Source: CAZOZZ01 sp965262425 (GTDB lineage Bacteria > Acidobacteriota > Terriglobia > 20CM-2-55-15). Taken from it: a stretch of DNA of 64,000 bases. The notes beneath the pieces are model-generated. The model was not told where the DNA came from. It was given only the letters and a program-made list of their open reading frames with translations, and ran no database searches. This document shows, one piece after another, positions 1 through 9,107 of the stretch. Position 1 is the stretch's first letter. Each line of letters starts with the position of its first letter. The stretch covers positions 3,472,001-3,536,000 of the forward strand of contig OZ253536.1 of assembly GCA_965262425.1 (NCBI GenBank). The letters run 5' to 3'. A program made the translations under genes and the position numbers.

Positions 1-789
1 GGAAGGGGCCAAATCGGCTGCATCGGGAGAACCGAAACCACCGCCTTCAAGCTGCTCTATGAACTCCGGGACGTCAGGCTCACCCGGTCCCATTTGACTT
101 TCGATGCCCAGTGCCCGAATCACCGCCAACCCTTCGCGCATCGTTTCGGCCAGGAAGCGACGACTTTCCGGTTCCGTATAGGCAATCTGAAGCCAGGTGT
201 CGACGAGCGCATAGACCGCGTTGTTGAGATTCAACAGCATCTTGCCCCATTTCGGAGGCATCACCGCCTCGTCCAGAGTAACCCGGAAACCCGCCCCGGA
301 AAGGGCCTCGCCCACCCGGGTGGTGACATCGTCCACACCCTCGGGAAACTTGCCGATGGCAATGACGTCGTTTCTGGTGTGCTCGATCGCGCCGGGCTCC
401 AGGTAGTTGACGCTGAAGACGACCAGCCCACCGTAGACACGGTCGAAACTCTCCGCCGCCCACTCTTCGTTGCGAACGCCGTTCTGAAAACAGAAAAGGG
501 GCGTCTGTTTCGGTGCAACGGAGAGCCCGTCGAGAAGGGTTCGGGTGTTCTGGGACTTTGACGTCATGAAGATGACGTCGTGGTCCGTCCACTCCAGTTC
601 CGAGACATCAGTAACGGCTTGAAGGTCGGGCCGCAGTTCCCCCCCGGCAGTCTTAAGCGTGAGCCCTTTCTCCTGAATCGCTGAGGCATGCGCCGGACGT
701 GCCACGAGAACCACCGGATGATCTTTCAGCGCCAGATACCCTCCCATGGCACTCCCGATCGCGCCGGCGCCACAAATCACGAATCTCAT
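1..789 (-). CDS. 2-dehydropantoate 2-reductase (ketopantoate reductase) family, partial
   Basis: NADPH-dependent reduction of ketopantoate to pantoate for CoA synthesis is the usual role of this family. Seen here: an ATG at 787-789 begins MRFVICGAGAIGSAMGGYLA, a Rossmann GxGxxG start. It is followed by FMTSKSQNTRTLL and CFQNGVRNE, which match the conserved K-S/N-Q-N positions of the family. About 263 residues are visible and the reading frame runs off the left edge, so the C-terminal helical domain is incomplete. It is the last visible gene of a minus-strand block. Paralogues acting on other 2-oxo acids exist, so panE is not assigned. Confidence 0.8.
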   Translation of the reverse strand, partial: MRFVICGAGAIGSAMGGYLALKDHPVVLVARPAHASAIQEKGLTLKTAGGELRPDLQAVTDVSELEWTDHDVIFMTSKSQNTRTLLDGLSVAPKQTPLFCFQNGVRNEEWAAESFDRVYGGLVVFSVNYLEPGAIEHTRNDVIAIGKFPEGVDDVTTRVGEALSGAGFRVTLDEAVMPPKWGKMLLNLNNAVYALVDTWLQIAYTEPESRRFLAETMREGLAVIRALGIESQMGPGEPDVPEFIEQLEGGGFGSPDAADLAPS

Positions 790-976
790 CGCCGGGAGAA
801 TACCACACCGGATCTTCGCCCGCTTTTCACACGAGTGGAGTCATGCTTCATTCTTCGAAGCACGGTGCATATGAGAGGATTGGCTAATACTCGGTGGGTG
901 TCGGTCCTCATGAACAAACCCACAACAATCGTAAGCGATTGTGTCCGTGACGTCCGGCTCGCCACCGGCCACGGGC

Positions 977-3178
977 CTACCGATTCCGACGTCCGGAATC
1001 CGGTTCCTCACCGAAACCGTAGACGTGACCCATCGTCCTGATGATGATGAGACCGTCGGAAATCGCCGGCGTCGCCATGATCACTCCATCCACTTGGTTG
1101 TGTGCGATTTCGAAGTACTCGCGGCCGGCCCTGGCCACGAAGACGTCCCCGTCTTCGCTGGCGATGTAGAGGCGGCCGTCGGCCGCGACAGGTGACGCCG
1201 AGAAAGCGCCGCCCGTTCCGACACGTGCACGGTAGACCCGCTCACCCGTTTCCGCCTCATACGCGGTAATGATGCCGTTGTTGTTCAGCGTGTATAAGAG
1301 ACCTCGGTAGAGGACCGGGGTAGGAATGTAGGTTCCGGCTCGATCGGAACTCCAGGCGATGGCATCGTTCGAAGTGGTCCGGTCGGCAAGAGAGATATCG
1401 CCGGAAGATCCCGGCCGGATCGCGTAGATCGGGCGGATCGGCGGATACCCCCCGGTCACGTACACGAGGTTTGGACCCGCGATCGGCGTCGCGACCGTGA
1501 TCTCCGAGTTGGGCGCCAGCGTCCACCGTGTTCTGCCGGTCTCGGGATCGTACCCGCGGACCATCGTGCCGTTGGTAATCAATTCATCACCGGACTGTCC
1601 CGTCACGATCGTCGGGGTGCCCCAGGTGGGGATTTCGTCCTCCCGGCCCGTTCGCCAGAGTTCTTTCCCCTCCGACAGATCGTATGCCGCCACGAAGGAA
1701 TCCTTCTGGCGATCGACCTGAAGGATGACGGAATCCAGGTAGATGATTGGCGAACTGCTGTGGCCCCACTGCTCGGTCGCGTCAAAGAACCAGCCGTTGT
1801 CGATCAGGCCGAGGTCGTTCTTCCAGAGTAACGCGCCGTCCATGTCGTAGGCGGCCAACACACCGGTCGTACCGAACATCACGACCACGCGGCGTCCGTC
1901 CGTGACGGGTGTGGAACTGGCCTGACTTCCCTTGGTGTGACGCTTCGTCCGGGGCACGCCGCGGTGGACTTCCCTTTCCCAAAGGACTTCGCCGGTTCGC
2001 TTGTCCAGCGCATACAGTTGCCAGACATGCTCGGATAGATCGTCGACCGAGCGGACGTCGCCGTAGAGACCGGTGCGAAACGTGTTGTCACCCGAGCCGC
2101 TGACCGCGGTGGTGACGAAGACCCGGTCGCCCCAGACCACCGGGCTCGAATTGGCGACTCCCGGGATGGGCGTTTTCCACCGGACGTTGTGGTCCGTCGT
2201 CACGTCCCATTCGACGACCGCGCCCTGTCCATCAGCCACCCCCGAAGCGCGGTTGCCTCGAAAGGAGGCCCACGGCCGCCCCACTCCGCGCGGAGCGACC
2301 GCCAGGTCCCTCGCCGTGGAAATCGCCCGCGGCGGCACGGACGGAACGGGTGGCTCGATAGACGCCCCCGTCGTTCGAGTGAACACGAGCGTCGGGTCTT
2401 CGCCAACGCGAACCGGGCGGGTCCAGAGCAGCCGGTCGGCCTCATCCTCCGTTTCGAAGGTGAACCGGACGCCGGGAGCCTGCGGAGCGACGAAGCTTGA
2501 ACCCGAGGTTGGGAAGAGAATCAGGATTTGCTCCAGATTGGCCCGGAGGCGACCGTCCTCAAAGGTGACGTCGATTGTGCCGACGTTGTCTTCCCGCCGA
2601 TAGGTGCCGCTGAGCGCTTCGACGTCGGCTGAGGGAAGTGTGACGATCAAATCCACCGCCCCCGGCCGGTCCGACATCGCGGCTTCGAGAATCGAAGCCA
2701 TCTCGATCTTACCGGAGTCCGCAACCAATGCGCGACTGGCGGCGATCAAGACGTCGGGGACGTCTTCTCGCTCGGCTGCTGCTTCGAGCAGCGGGAGGTT
2801 CTCCCGGGTGATGGCCATGGCGAGCGCACCGCTCGCTCCGGGCCCTCCTTCCTCGATCAGATACCGGACCACATCCAGGTTTCCGCCCGCCATATCCATG
2901 GGGTTAAAACCGTAAAAAGTATCCTCAACGGCCATGTCTGCGCCCCGGTCGACCAGGAGCCGGACCATGTCCATGTTGGCGTTGCTCGCTGCGAACAGCA
3001 ATGCCGTGGCGTTGTAGCGTGTCGTGGCGTTCACATCGGCTCCCCGTTCCAGAGCCTGCCGGACACCCGCCAGGTCGTTTTGCTGGGCGGCATCGAGGAG
3101 GGCCTCGTTCGGGCTCGCTTGAAGGCCGGCCAGTAGCAGGGCGAGGAGAAGGGGTTGGAAGGCGAAAGCTGGCGTCAT
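977..3178 (-). CDS. Exported ankyrin-repeat / PQQ-like beta-propeller protein
   Basis: A 733-residue protein starting at 3178, chosen because AAGGAG lies 6 bases upstream and the new N-terminus is a clean signal peptide (MTPAFAFQPLLLALLLAGLQA). Residues about 20-170 form ankyrin repeats (for example DLAGVRQALERGADVNATT and NMDMVRLLVDRGADMAVED). A short beta-rich linker follows (about 185-290). From about residue 308 to the end there is a WD-like PQQ propeller, with repeated blades such as YALDKRTGEVLWEREV and YDPETGRTRWTL. Propellers of this class often lack PQQ and act as scaffolds, and no catalytic acid pair for a quinoprotein dehydrogenase was identified. A periplasmic binding or assembly role is inferred; the substrate is unknown. 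Confidence 0.82.
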   Translation of the reverse strand: MTPAFAFQPLLLALLLAGLQASPNEALLDAAQQNDLAGVRQALERGADVNATTRYNATALLFAASNANMDMVRLLVDRGADMAVEDTFYGFNPMDMAGGNLDVVRYLIEEGGPGASGALAMAITRENLPLLEAAAEREDVPDVLIAASRALVADSGKIEMASILEAAMSDRPGAVDLIVTLPSADVEALSGTYRREDNVGTIDVTFEDGRLRANLEQILILFPTSGSSFVAPQAPGVRFTFETEDEADRLLWTRPVRVGEDPTLVFTRTTGASIEPPVPSVPPRAISTARDLAVAPRGVGRPWASFRGNRASGVADGQGAVVEWDVTTDHNVRWKTPIPGVANSSPVVWGDRVFVTTAVSGSGDNTFRTGLYGDVRSVDDLSEHVWQLYALDKRTGEVLWEREVHRGVPRTKRHTKGSQASSTPVTDGRRVVVMFGTTGVLAAYDMDGALLWKNDLGLIDNGWFFDATEQWGHSSSPIIYLDSVILQVDRQKDSFVAAYDLSEGKELWRTGREDEIPTWGTPTIVTGQSGDELITNGTMVRGYDPETGRTRWTLAPNSEITVATPIAGPNLVYVTGGYPPIRPIYAIRPGSSGDISLADRTTSNDAIAWSSDRAGTYIPTPVLYRGLLYTLNNNGIITAYEAETGERVYRARVGTGGAFSASPVAADGRLYIASEDGDVFVARAGREYFEIAHNQVDGVIMATPAISDGLIIIRTMGHVYGFGEEPDSGRRNR

Positions 3179-3270
3179 GGTGAACTCCTTCGAGTAGGTG
3201 GCCGATTTTACCATGCCATCGCGGACAGGCAGTCGACGGGGAACGGGCAGATGGGATTGTGGCTGTAAAA

Positions 3271-4218
3271 CTAGATAGCCAGGGGACGGCCGATGTTGCG
3301 CTCTTTCGCTCTCTCGTAGACAAGCCTGCCCAGGGCGACGTCTTCGAGGCCGATGCCGAGGGACTTGAAGAGGGTGATTTCTTCGGGGCTTTTACGGCAG
3401 GAACCGGCCACGACCACATCTTTCAATTCGACGACCTCTTCCCAGTGGCGGCGACCGAGTTCGAAGACGGAGACGAACTCACCGCATTCGGTGCGGGCCT
3501 GGTCGATGGAGTCGACAACGATCCGGTCAGCCCGGACGATGGTCTCGGAATCGGCTTCCCGGCGGAGGACCATGTTGCCTCCGGCCAGGTTGACGTGGGT
3601 GCCTGGTTCGAGCCACTTACCGAACAGGACCGGCTCGCGGCTACCGGTTATCGTGGTTACGATAGAGCTTTCCCTGACAGCCTCCTCGGGCGAGTCTGCT
3701 ATTTTCAACTCCGCTTCCACCTGGGAACTCATGCGTCGAACGAACGCTTCGGCCCGTTCTCGCCTGCGGTTCACGATCCAGACCCGGCGGACGTTTCGAA
3801 CGGCCGCTATTGCCAGCAGTTGGGATTCGGCCTGCCATCCGGCGCCGAACATCGTCGCAACCTCTGCGTCCTCGTTCGCCATCAGCCGGGTTGCAACGCC
3901 TGTGGCTGCTCCGGTTCGGATCTGGCCCAGGCGGTCGGCTTCCATCAGAGCCAGAAGCTCGGTGGTCTTTGCATCGAAAAGGAAAAAATTGAACCGGACT
4001 TTTCCAGCGCCAGTCGTGTAAGCCTTGTATCCGAAATATCCGGGTATCGCCCCGGCAAGCATATGGAGTAGAACGCGGTCCGTTCGCAGGCGGTGACGGG
4101 GCAGCGACGTCGCATCACCTTCCGCCTGTCCTCTGAACGCTTCGGCCACGACAAGGAGCGCATCGTCGACCGTCACCAGTTCGGCAACTTCGTCTTCGCT
4201 GATAAAAACAGGTTTCAT
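3271..4218 (-). CDS. Ornithine cyclodeaminase / mu-crystallin family NAD(P)-dependent enzyme
   Basis: The 315-residue protein has the family layout: an N-terminal dimerisation part with RTDRVLLHMLAGAIPGYFGYKAYTT, where Arg and Lys usually bind the carboxylate. A Rossmann core follows with VATMFGAGWQAESQLLAIAAVRNVRRVWIVNRR, quoted here as its GAGWQAESQL nucleotide loop. Known members deaminate ornithine to proline, oxidise alanine, or reduce cyclic ketimines. The sequence does not decide between these, so no symbol is given. It lies 66 bases after rpiA on the same strand, with a GC-rich hairpin in the gap. Cytoplasmic. Confidence 0.85.
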   Translation of the reverse strand: MKPVFISEDEVAELVTVDDALLVVAEAFRGQAEGDATSLPRHRLRTDRVLLHMLAGAIPGYFGYKAYTTGAGKVRFNFFLFDAKTTELLALMEADRLGQIRTGAATGVATRLMANEDAEVATMFGAGWQAESQLLAIAAVRNVRRVWIVNRRRERAEAFVRRMSSQVEAELKIADSPEEAVRESSIVTTITGSREPVLFGKWLEPGTHVNLAGGNMVLRREADSETIVRADRIVVDSIDQARTECGEFVSVFELGRRHWEEVVELKDVVVAGSCRKSPEEITLFKSLGIGLEDVALGRLVYERAKERNIGRPLAI

Positions 4219-4284
4219 AGGAATTGCATGTGCTCTCTTAGGGCCCGCTCAAGCGGACCCTTAGAGCGTGTGAGAACCTCCGGA

Positions 4285-4965
4285 TCAGCCCTCCCGATCC
4301 ATCGTCCGAACGCCGGAAACGCCCGCAACAATGACCCGATGAGCCATGTTTGCAAAAATGCCTGAATCGACCACGCCCGACATCGACTTCAACTGGGCTT
4401 CGAGGGCAGCCGGGTTGTCAACGGATCGGTAGTACCAATCGACAACGTGGTTGCCGTTGTCCGACTTGAATGGCCCACCATTCTGAACACGAATCTTCGG
4501 CTCCCCACCGATCTGACCCAGGGCACTGATGACAAGTTGCTCAGCGAGGGGAATAACCTCGACGGGAATCGGGGCCTTCGAGCCCAACCGGTCAACCAGC
4601 TTGCTCTCGTCCACGACGATCACAAGACGTCGCGACGCTTTCGCCACAATCTTCTCCCGAACCAGCGCGCCGCCCAATCCCTTGACCAGGTCCAGGGCGG
4701 GAGACACCTCGTCGGCACCATCAACGGTCAGGTCCAGGGCCTTGTGTCGTTCAAACGTGACGATCGGAATCCCCACCTCTACGGCCAGACGTTCCGATTG
4801 AACCGAGGTCGCGATAGCGGTGATCTTCAGGCCAGCCTGAACCTTGAGACCCAATTCCTTTATGAAGGGGTTCACCGTGGAGCCCGTGCCCAGACCGACG
4901 GCCATCCCATCCTTCACTTCGTCCAGAGCCGCGACGGCGGCCTGGTACTTTAGTGATTCTGTCAC
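4285..4965 (-). CDS. rpiA: Ribose-5-phosphate isomerase A
   Basis: Interconverts ribose 5-phosphate and ribulose 5-phosphate in the pentose phosphate pathway. The 226-residue protein shows GLGTGSTVNPFIKELG near residue 24 (phosphate loop). It also has the acidic DGADEV motif and KGLGGALVREKIVA, which holds the catalytic-site lysine/arginine cluster, followed by DESKLVDRLG. Length is normal for RpiA. The start is a GTG at 4963-4965 with a strong AAGGAGG Shine-Dalgarno. That start codon overlaps the stop of the upstream HAD gene by four bases (GTGA), so the two are translationally coupled. Confidence 0.95.
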   Translation of the reverse strand: MTESLKYQAAVAALDEVKDGMAVGLGTGSTVNPFIKELGLKVQAGLKITAIATSVQSERLAVEVGIPIVTFERHKALDLTVDGADEVSPALDLVKGLGGALVREKIVAKASRRLVIVVDESKLVDRLGSKAPIPVEVIPLAEQLVISALGQIGGEPKIRVQNGGPFKSDNGNHVVDWYYRSVDNPAALEAQLKSMSGVVDSGIFANMAHRVIVAGVSGVRTMDREG

Positions 4966-5573
4966 GGTCGCCTCCTTCCGATGAACTCATGAACGGTCAA
5001 CAAGTCGTCTTCTGTCTCGATCAGTAGCTGATAGCCGCACTGCGACAACATTTCCAGATCCCGTTCGGAATCCGATACTACAAGAGTTCGGTCCGGATCG
5101 ACGCCGTTCGACTCGAAAATATTGTCTGCGAGCCGACGCTTCGAGATCGGGCTGTCCAGATCGGCGGAGACACGGATGTGGACCCGAGGCCCTTCGGCGA
5201 GATCGTTGGCATAGATCTCCAAAGGTTCCCACTGGTGCTCGTCCCGGATCTTACGAGCAACGTACGAAAATCCGGACGAGATGATGAACGACGGAATCCG
5301 CTCGGCTCGCAAACGGCGAACGACATCCGGAACGTGACGGTTGATTTCGATCTCATCGAGCAGGGCTTCGATTTCGTTTACATCATGCCCGGCCCAGAGT
5401 TCGAAGTCCCTACGGCAGAATTCTTCGTAAGGAATCTGCCCGGAAAGCCACTGGTTCAGGAAAGAGGAGGCAGTGTCTTCCCACACACCGAGCCGTTCGT
5501 GCACATGTCGCCAGGGAGACGGAACTTTTGTGAGGGTTCCGTCGAGGTCGAAGATGATGGATTGGACGTTCAT
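4962..5573 (-). CDS. HAD-superfamily phosphatase, phosphoserine phosphatase-like
   Basis: A 203-residue protein with the HAD nucleophile motif FDLDGTLT at residues 9-16, a helical cap (about 25-90), motif II IISSGFS, and motif IV VSDSERDLEML. This is the arrangement of SerB-like small HAD enzymes; the motif III lysine is probably in SPISKRRLADN. It probably dephosphorylates a small phosphorylated metabolite. Serine synthesis is possible but not shown by the neighbours. It sits 24 bases after folE and overlaps rpiA by four bases, inside a minus-strand operon. Confidence 0.8.
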   Translation of the reverse strand: MNVQSIIFDLDGTLTKVPSPWRHVHERLGVWEDTASSFLNQWLSGQIPYEEFCRRDFELWAGHDVNEIEALLDEIEINRHVPDVVRRLRAERIPSFIISSGFSYVARKIRDEHQWEPLEIYANDLAEGPRVHIRVSADLDSPISKRRLADNIFESNGVDPDRTLVVSDSERDLEMLSQCGYQLLIETEDDLLTVHEFIGRRRP

Positions 5574-5597
5574 GGGGGAAGCTGTGTGGGGCCGTGT

Positions 5598-6143
5598 CTA
5601 ATTCCGACGAATCAGGCTCAAGAACTCACTTCTCGTGTTCTGGTCTTCTTTGAAGGCCCCGAGCATCGAACTGGTGACGGCGACCGAGTGCTGTTTTTCG
5701 ATGCCACGCATGATCATGCAGAGATGCTGCGCTTCGATAACGACCGCCACACCTCGAGGGCGGATTTTTTCGTTGATTGTCTCGGCAATCTGCAACGTCA
5801 ATCGTTCCTGGACCTGTAGCCGGCGGGCGTACATATCGACGAGGCGAGGCAACTTGCTCAGCCCGACGATCTTCTTGTCAGGCAGGTACGCAACGTGACA
5901 CTTGCCGAAAAAAGGAAGCAAGTGGTGTTCGCAAAGGCTGAACAGCTCGATGTCCTTGACGATGACCATCTCGTCGTACGGGACATCGAAGAGGGCGCCG
6001 TTCAGGACGTCGTCGGCATTCTGTTTGTAGCCTTTGGTCAGGTATTCGAACGATTTGCTCACGCGCTCGGGAGTCTTCCGAAGACCATCCCGTGACGGAT
6101 CCTCTCCAATGTCGACCAGTATCTTTCTGATAGCATCGATCAC
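5598..6143 (-). CDS. folE: GTP cyclohydrolase I (type IA)
   Basis: Converts GTP to 7,8-dihydroneopterin triphosphate, the entry step to folate and other pterins. The chosen start is a GTG at 6141-6143 (VIDAIRKILVDIGEDP). Longer in-frame starts would run into the cytochrome gene upstream, and a CGAGG element sits just before this GTG. In the resulting 181 residues the zinc ligands are Cys71 and His74 (CEHHLLPF) and Cys142 (HLCMIMRG). QHS and the C-terminal TRSEFL are also conserved. A QueD/PTPS-like protein encoded near 17.5 kb could use the same product, but the two genes are not linked. Confidence 0.93.
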   Translation of the reverse strand: MIDAIRKILVDIGEDPSRDGLRKTPERVSKSFEYLTKGYKQNADDVLNGALFDVPYDEMVIVKDIELFSLCEHHLLPFFGKCHVAYLPDKKIVGLSKLPRLVDMYARRLQVQERLTLQIAETINEKIRPRGVAVVIEAQHLCMIMRGIEKQHSVAVTSSMLGAFKEDQNTRSEFLSLIRRN

Positions 6144-6228
6144 GAACAACCTCGGCTGCTGTTTTTGGAAATGAAAATGGCGACCCGCAACGGGCCGCCA
6201 TGTCTGGGATGAAATGGAACTCGTGCTC

Positions 6229-6594
6229 TTAAGAGGCCGGTTCGATATGGAGCGACCCTTTGTGGCAAAGGAAGCAATCGGCCTTTTCACCGTCTTTGAA
6301 GAAAGCCATCTCGTTCAGGGCGTTCACGATCTCGATCATCTTTCTGGCTTCAACTTTGTGCTCGTTCTCATCGGTGGCGAAATCACCCTGCACGTGGCAG
6401 TCGACGCACTTGACTCCTAACTGTTTCGCGAAACCCTGCATCTGCTGCTGGATCTCACGGTCCGACAAATCGTTCAGCAGCTGTATGTTCTTGAACCTGG
6501 ATGGCTGTTGCGCACCGTCCGCCCTTGGCGCCCCGGAAATCGCCACAACAACCAGAACGGCGGTCGCTATGATCCATAGATATTGCTTTCTCAT
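6229..6594 (-). CDS. Small exported diheme c-type cytochrome (reaction-centre cytochrome c-like)
   Basis: A 121-residue protein with a signal peptide (residues 1-27, ending near ADGA) and two CXXCH haem sites, CVDCH at 63-67 and CFLCH at 107-111. The block FKNIQLLNDLSDREIQQQM preceding the first haem site is typical of single-domain relatives of the photosynthetic reaction-centre cytochrome subunit. Those relatives are abundant in Acidobacteriota and are not linked to photosynthesis. It would be a periplasmic electron carrier whose partner is unknown. The 85-base gap to folE suggests possible co-transcription. Confidence 0.85.
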   Translation of the reverse strand: MRKQYLWIIATAVLVVVAISGAPRADGAQQPSRFKNIQLLNDLSDREIQQQMQGFAKQLGVKCVDCHVQGDFATDENEHKVEARKMIEIVNALNEMAFFKDGEKADCFLCHKGSLHIEPAS

Positions 6595-6735
6595 CCATTC
6601 CTCCTCATTCGGGTAGAACCGAAAATTCTACGGTATGCGCGTATTTGGAATCAAGTGATCTTCATGCATTTCCATGAACCGAATTCTGGGTCACTTGATA
6701 TTGGACGAGTTTTAGATCGCTAGGTTAAACGGCAA

Positions 6736-7800
6736 TCAATTCCCTTCTAGTTCTTCGTAAGCACGTCTGATATTTTCGCCTACCGAAAAACTGAAGTATG
6801 GAAAATACGGCTCATACTCATCCAGCTTCACTACCTGGGTAATCTCGTCGGCGGACACTCCTGCTCCAACCGCTTGACTTACACGCTCGGTCAGGTCTCC
6901 GAGATAGCTCACAAGGATCTCGACCCGGTCCCGGGGTTCGTCGATCCATCCATGTCCGGGAACGACATTCTCCCAGGGGAGATCGCCGATCTTCGCCAGG
7001 GTCGGCCCCCACGCCGACGGCACGGCGTCCCGCGGTCGCATGAACGGTTGGCCCGACGTCAAAAGGTCCCCGAAGATCAGTGTCTTTTCTTCCGGCAGGA
7101 AGATCACGATGTCGCCATGAGTATGGCCTGGCCCGAAATACCGCAACTCGATCGGCTGGTCTGAAATGTCCAGGGAATAGGAGTCTTCGAACAACTCGGT
7201 CGGGGGAACGACCCGAATCCCCTGGAGTTCTTCCAGGTACTCCGAGTCGAGTTCGATCTGAAGGGCCAGTTGGCCCACATCATCCCCCCCGACACCTTGC
7301 CGGCGGCGCTCGGCCAGCATCCGAGCAGCCTGGTCGAGCTGGCCGGGCAGGACTTCCCTTTGAAGCTTTAAATTGTCGACCACGCGACCCAGGAGATCCT
7401 TGCCGGTGTTGACGTGACCGACGATCCTGGCGCGACCTTCGAACACCTGGTTTCCAAGCGTGTGGTCCTGGTGCCAGTGGGTATTGATCAGGTACCGGAT
7501 CGGCAGGTCGGTGATCTCTGCCACGACTCGGATGACTTCCTCGTCGAGAGAAGGCCGCTGGTGCGTGTCCACAACTGCAACTGCGTTGTCTCCGACGATC
7601 ACCGCAGTGTTGGTGGGAATACCGGAATCGGGTTTTCCCCGAACTGCGAAAACGCTCTCGCCCACGCGCCGAACGTCGAAATGTTCTGTCTCCGGCAATA
7701 CGGAGGTCTTGAATCGTTCCCGCGAGCGTGCCAGGCGAGGCGAAACAAGGAGGGCGGATGCCGACAACCCCACGTTCTTCAGGAATTCACGGCGTTTCAT
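6736..7800 (-). CDS. Tat-exported metallo-beta-lactamase-fold hydrolase
   Basis: The 354-residue protein begins MKRREFLKNVGLSASALLVS, a twin-arginine signal, so it is exported folded. The zinc motif NTHWHQDHTLGN places His108, His110, Asp112 and His113. Later ligands are in GPGHTHGD, LIFGDLL and VVPGHGWI. This is the layout of the quinoprotein relay system / SoxH-like branch of MBL-fold proteins. A helical insert (about 130-190) separates the first and second metal sites. The substrate cannot be told from sequence. It stands alone on its strand with about 140 bases of unassigned sequence on its 3' side. Confidence 0.85.
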   Translation of the reverse strand: MKRREFLKNVGLSASALLVSPRLARSRERFKTSVLPETEHFDVRRVGESVFAVRGKPDSGIPTNTAVIVGDNAVAVVDTHQRPSLDEEVIRVVAEITDLPIRYLINTHWHQDHTLGNQVFEGRARIVGHVNTGKDLLGRVVDNLKLQREVLPGQLDQAARMLAERRRQGVGGDDVGQLALQIELDSEYLEELQGIRVVPPTELFEDSYSLDISDQPIELRYFGPGHTHGDIVIFLPEEKTLIFGDLLTSGQPFMRPRDAVPSAWGPTLAKIGDLPWENVVPGHGWIDEPRDRVEILVSYLGDLTERVSQAVGAGVSADEITQVVKLDEYEPYFPYFSFSVGENIRRAYEELEGN

Positions 7801-7908
7801 ATTCGTGTGTAGTTTATCAGACCGAACCTGTTAGCAGCATGTCTCGCGTCCCGACGGCCCCTTTTCAATCTCGAACCCATTGTGCTAAAACCGATACTGA
7901 AGATGTAG

Positions 7909-7955
7909 CGACGGTCTCCGACCGTCGACGTCGTTCGCCCGTCCTGAACGGACGG
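7909..7955. repeat. Two adjacent short palindromes (REP-like)
   Basis: CGACGGT-ctccg-ACCGTCG (7909-7927) is followed by CCGTCC-tgaac-GGACGG (7939-7955), just upstream of the FmdB-type gene. Hairpins with GACGGTC stems of this kind recur between genes in many genomes. They could be REP-like repeats or a leader structure. No T-run follows, so they are not good terminators. Confidence 0.5.
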
Positions 7956-7971
7956 CTGTCAAACAATCATT

Positions 7972-8340
7972 ATGCCTATTTACGAATATAGCTGCGACAA
8001 GTGCGGCAACGTGATCGAACGAATTCAGAAATTCTCCGATCCTCTCCTGACCGACCACGAAGACTGTGGGGGGGCGTTGACGAAACTCATATCGCAGTCC
8101 TCATTTCAGTTGAAGGGCGACGGATGGTATGTCACCGACTACGCGCGCAAGGACAAGAAGGAAGGCGCGGACGGTGATAAGAAAGACGCCGCACAAACTG
8201 ACTCTAAAGACTCGAAAGACGTGAAAGAGGCCGGATCCTCCGACAAGACGGACAAGGCCAAGACGTCATCGGAAACGACTAAGAAGGAGTCGTCCACACC
8301 CAAGAGCGACAAGAGCAAACCCTCTGGCGGCTCGGAGTAG
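7972..8340 (+). CDS. FmdB-type zinc-ribbon protein with long charged tail
   Basis: The 122-residue protein opens MPIYEYSCDKCGNVIERIQK, the standard FmdB/CxxC regulatory zinc-ribbon start, with DCGG about 20 residues later. Only one full CxxC plus a lone Cys is visible (DHEDCGG), so the second knuckle is degenerate. Residues about 60-122 are a low-complexity Lys/Asp/Ser tail, longer than in typical 70-110 residue family members. Function is unknown; a regulatory role is a family label only. Its stop TAG overlaps the GTG of nth by one base, implying coupled translation. Confidence 0.8.
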   Translation: MPIYEYSCDKCGNVIERIQKFSDPLLTDHEDCGGALTKLISQSSFQLKGDGWYVTDYARKDKKEGADGDKKDAAQTDSKDSKDVKEAGSSDKTDKAKTSSETTKKESSTPKSDKSKPSGGSE

Positions 8341-8975
8341 TGCGCTACCTGCGGCGGGACCAGATCATTGGCACGCTGGAGGCGACTTACCCCGACGCCC
8401 ACTGCGCGCTGAACTTCCGAAACCCCCTCCAACTCCTGGTCGCAACTATTCTTTCGGCTCAAAGCACCGACAAGATGGTCAACCGGGTCACTCCCTCCCT
8501 GTTTAAGAAATACAAGACCGCACGTGGGTTCGCACGATCCGAAGTCGCAACGCTCGAAGAGATGATCCACTCGACCGGCTTTTTCCGGAACAAGGCCAAA
8601 CACATCCGTGAGGCCTGCGGTATTATCGCCGGAAAGTACCGCGGACGAGTGCCCGACCAGATGGACCAACTTCTGGAATTGCCCGGCGTCGCCCGCAAAA
8701 CCGCGAACGTGGTTCTGGGCGTCGCGTTCGGCAAAGCGGAGGGAGTGGTCGTCGACACACACGTCGAACGCCTGTCACGCCGCCTCGGGTTCTCAGGTGA
8801 GACCCGACCCGAAAAGATCGAACAAGCGCTGATGAAGCAAGTCCCACGCGACAAATGGATCGAGTTCAGTCACCTTCTGATCTACCACGGCCGTGGCCCG
8901 TGCAAGGCGCGTCGTCCCGATTGTGTGAACTGTACGCTGGAAACGTTGTGTCGGTCTGAGGACAAACGGGTTTAG
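8340..8975 (+). CDS. nth: Endonuclease III (DNA glycosylase/AP lyase)
   Basis: Removes oxidised pyrimidines and cleaves at abasic sites in base-excision repair. The 211-residue protein has the helix-hairpin-helix LPGVARKTANVVL with catalytic Lys120, and the catalytic Asp139 in VVDTHVERL. The C-terminal [4Fe-4S] ligands are Cys188, Cys195, Cys198 and Cys204, in the exact 6-2-5 spacing of Nth. The start is the GTG at 8340, whose first base is the last base of the preceding stop codon. The early residues ALNFRNPLQLLVATILSAQ match the family, so little N-terminus is missing. Confidence 0.95.
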   Translation: MRYLRRDQIIGTLEATYPDAHCALNFRNPLQLLVATILSAQSTDKMVNRVTPSLFKKYKTARGFARSEVATLEEMIHSTGFFRNKAKHIREACGIIAGKYRGRVPDQMDQLLELPGVARKTANVVLGVAFGKAEGVVVDTHVERLSRRLGFSGETRPEKIEQALMKQVPRDKWIEFSHLLIYHGRGPCKARRPDCVNCTLETLCRSEDKRV

Positions 8976-9075
8976 GAGGGGATTTCAACGCGGAGACGCG
9001 GAGGACAGGGAGAAGGGATTTTTCACCGCAAAGGCGCAGAGGCGCAGAGAGGACCGGATTGTTGCGGGAAGAAGA
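8976..9075. repeat. Intergenic GCGGAGACGCGGAG / GGCGCAGAGGCGCAGAG repeat tract
   Basis: Tandem near-repeats of CGCGGAGACGCGGAG (about 8990-9004) and AAGGCGCAGAGGCGCAGAGA (about 9031-9050) occupy the gap after nth. Low-information repeats of this style are common between genes in this type of genome. They could be remnants of short mobile repeats. No coding potential was seen. Confidence 0.5.
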
Positions 9076-9107
9076 GTGTTTTCTGATTTTGAACTTTGGA
9101 CTTTTCT

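Noticed and set aside
3259..4071. 270-codon open frame on the plus strand
   Set aside because: Antisense to the ornithine cyclodeaminase-like gene; judged a shadow.
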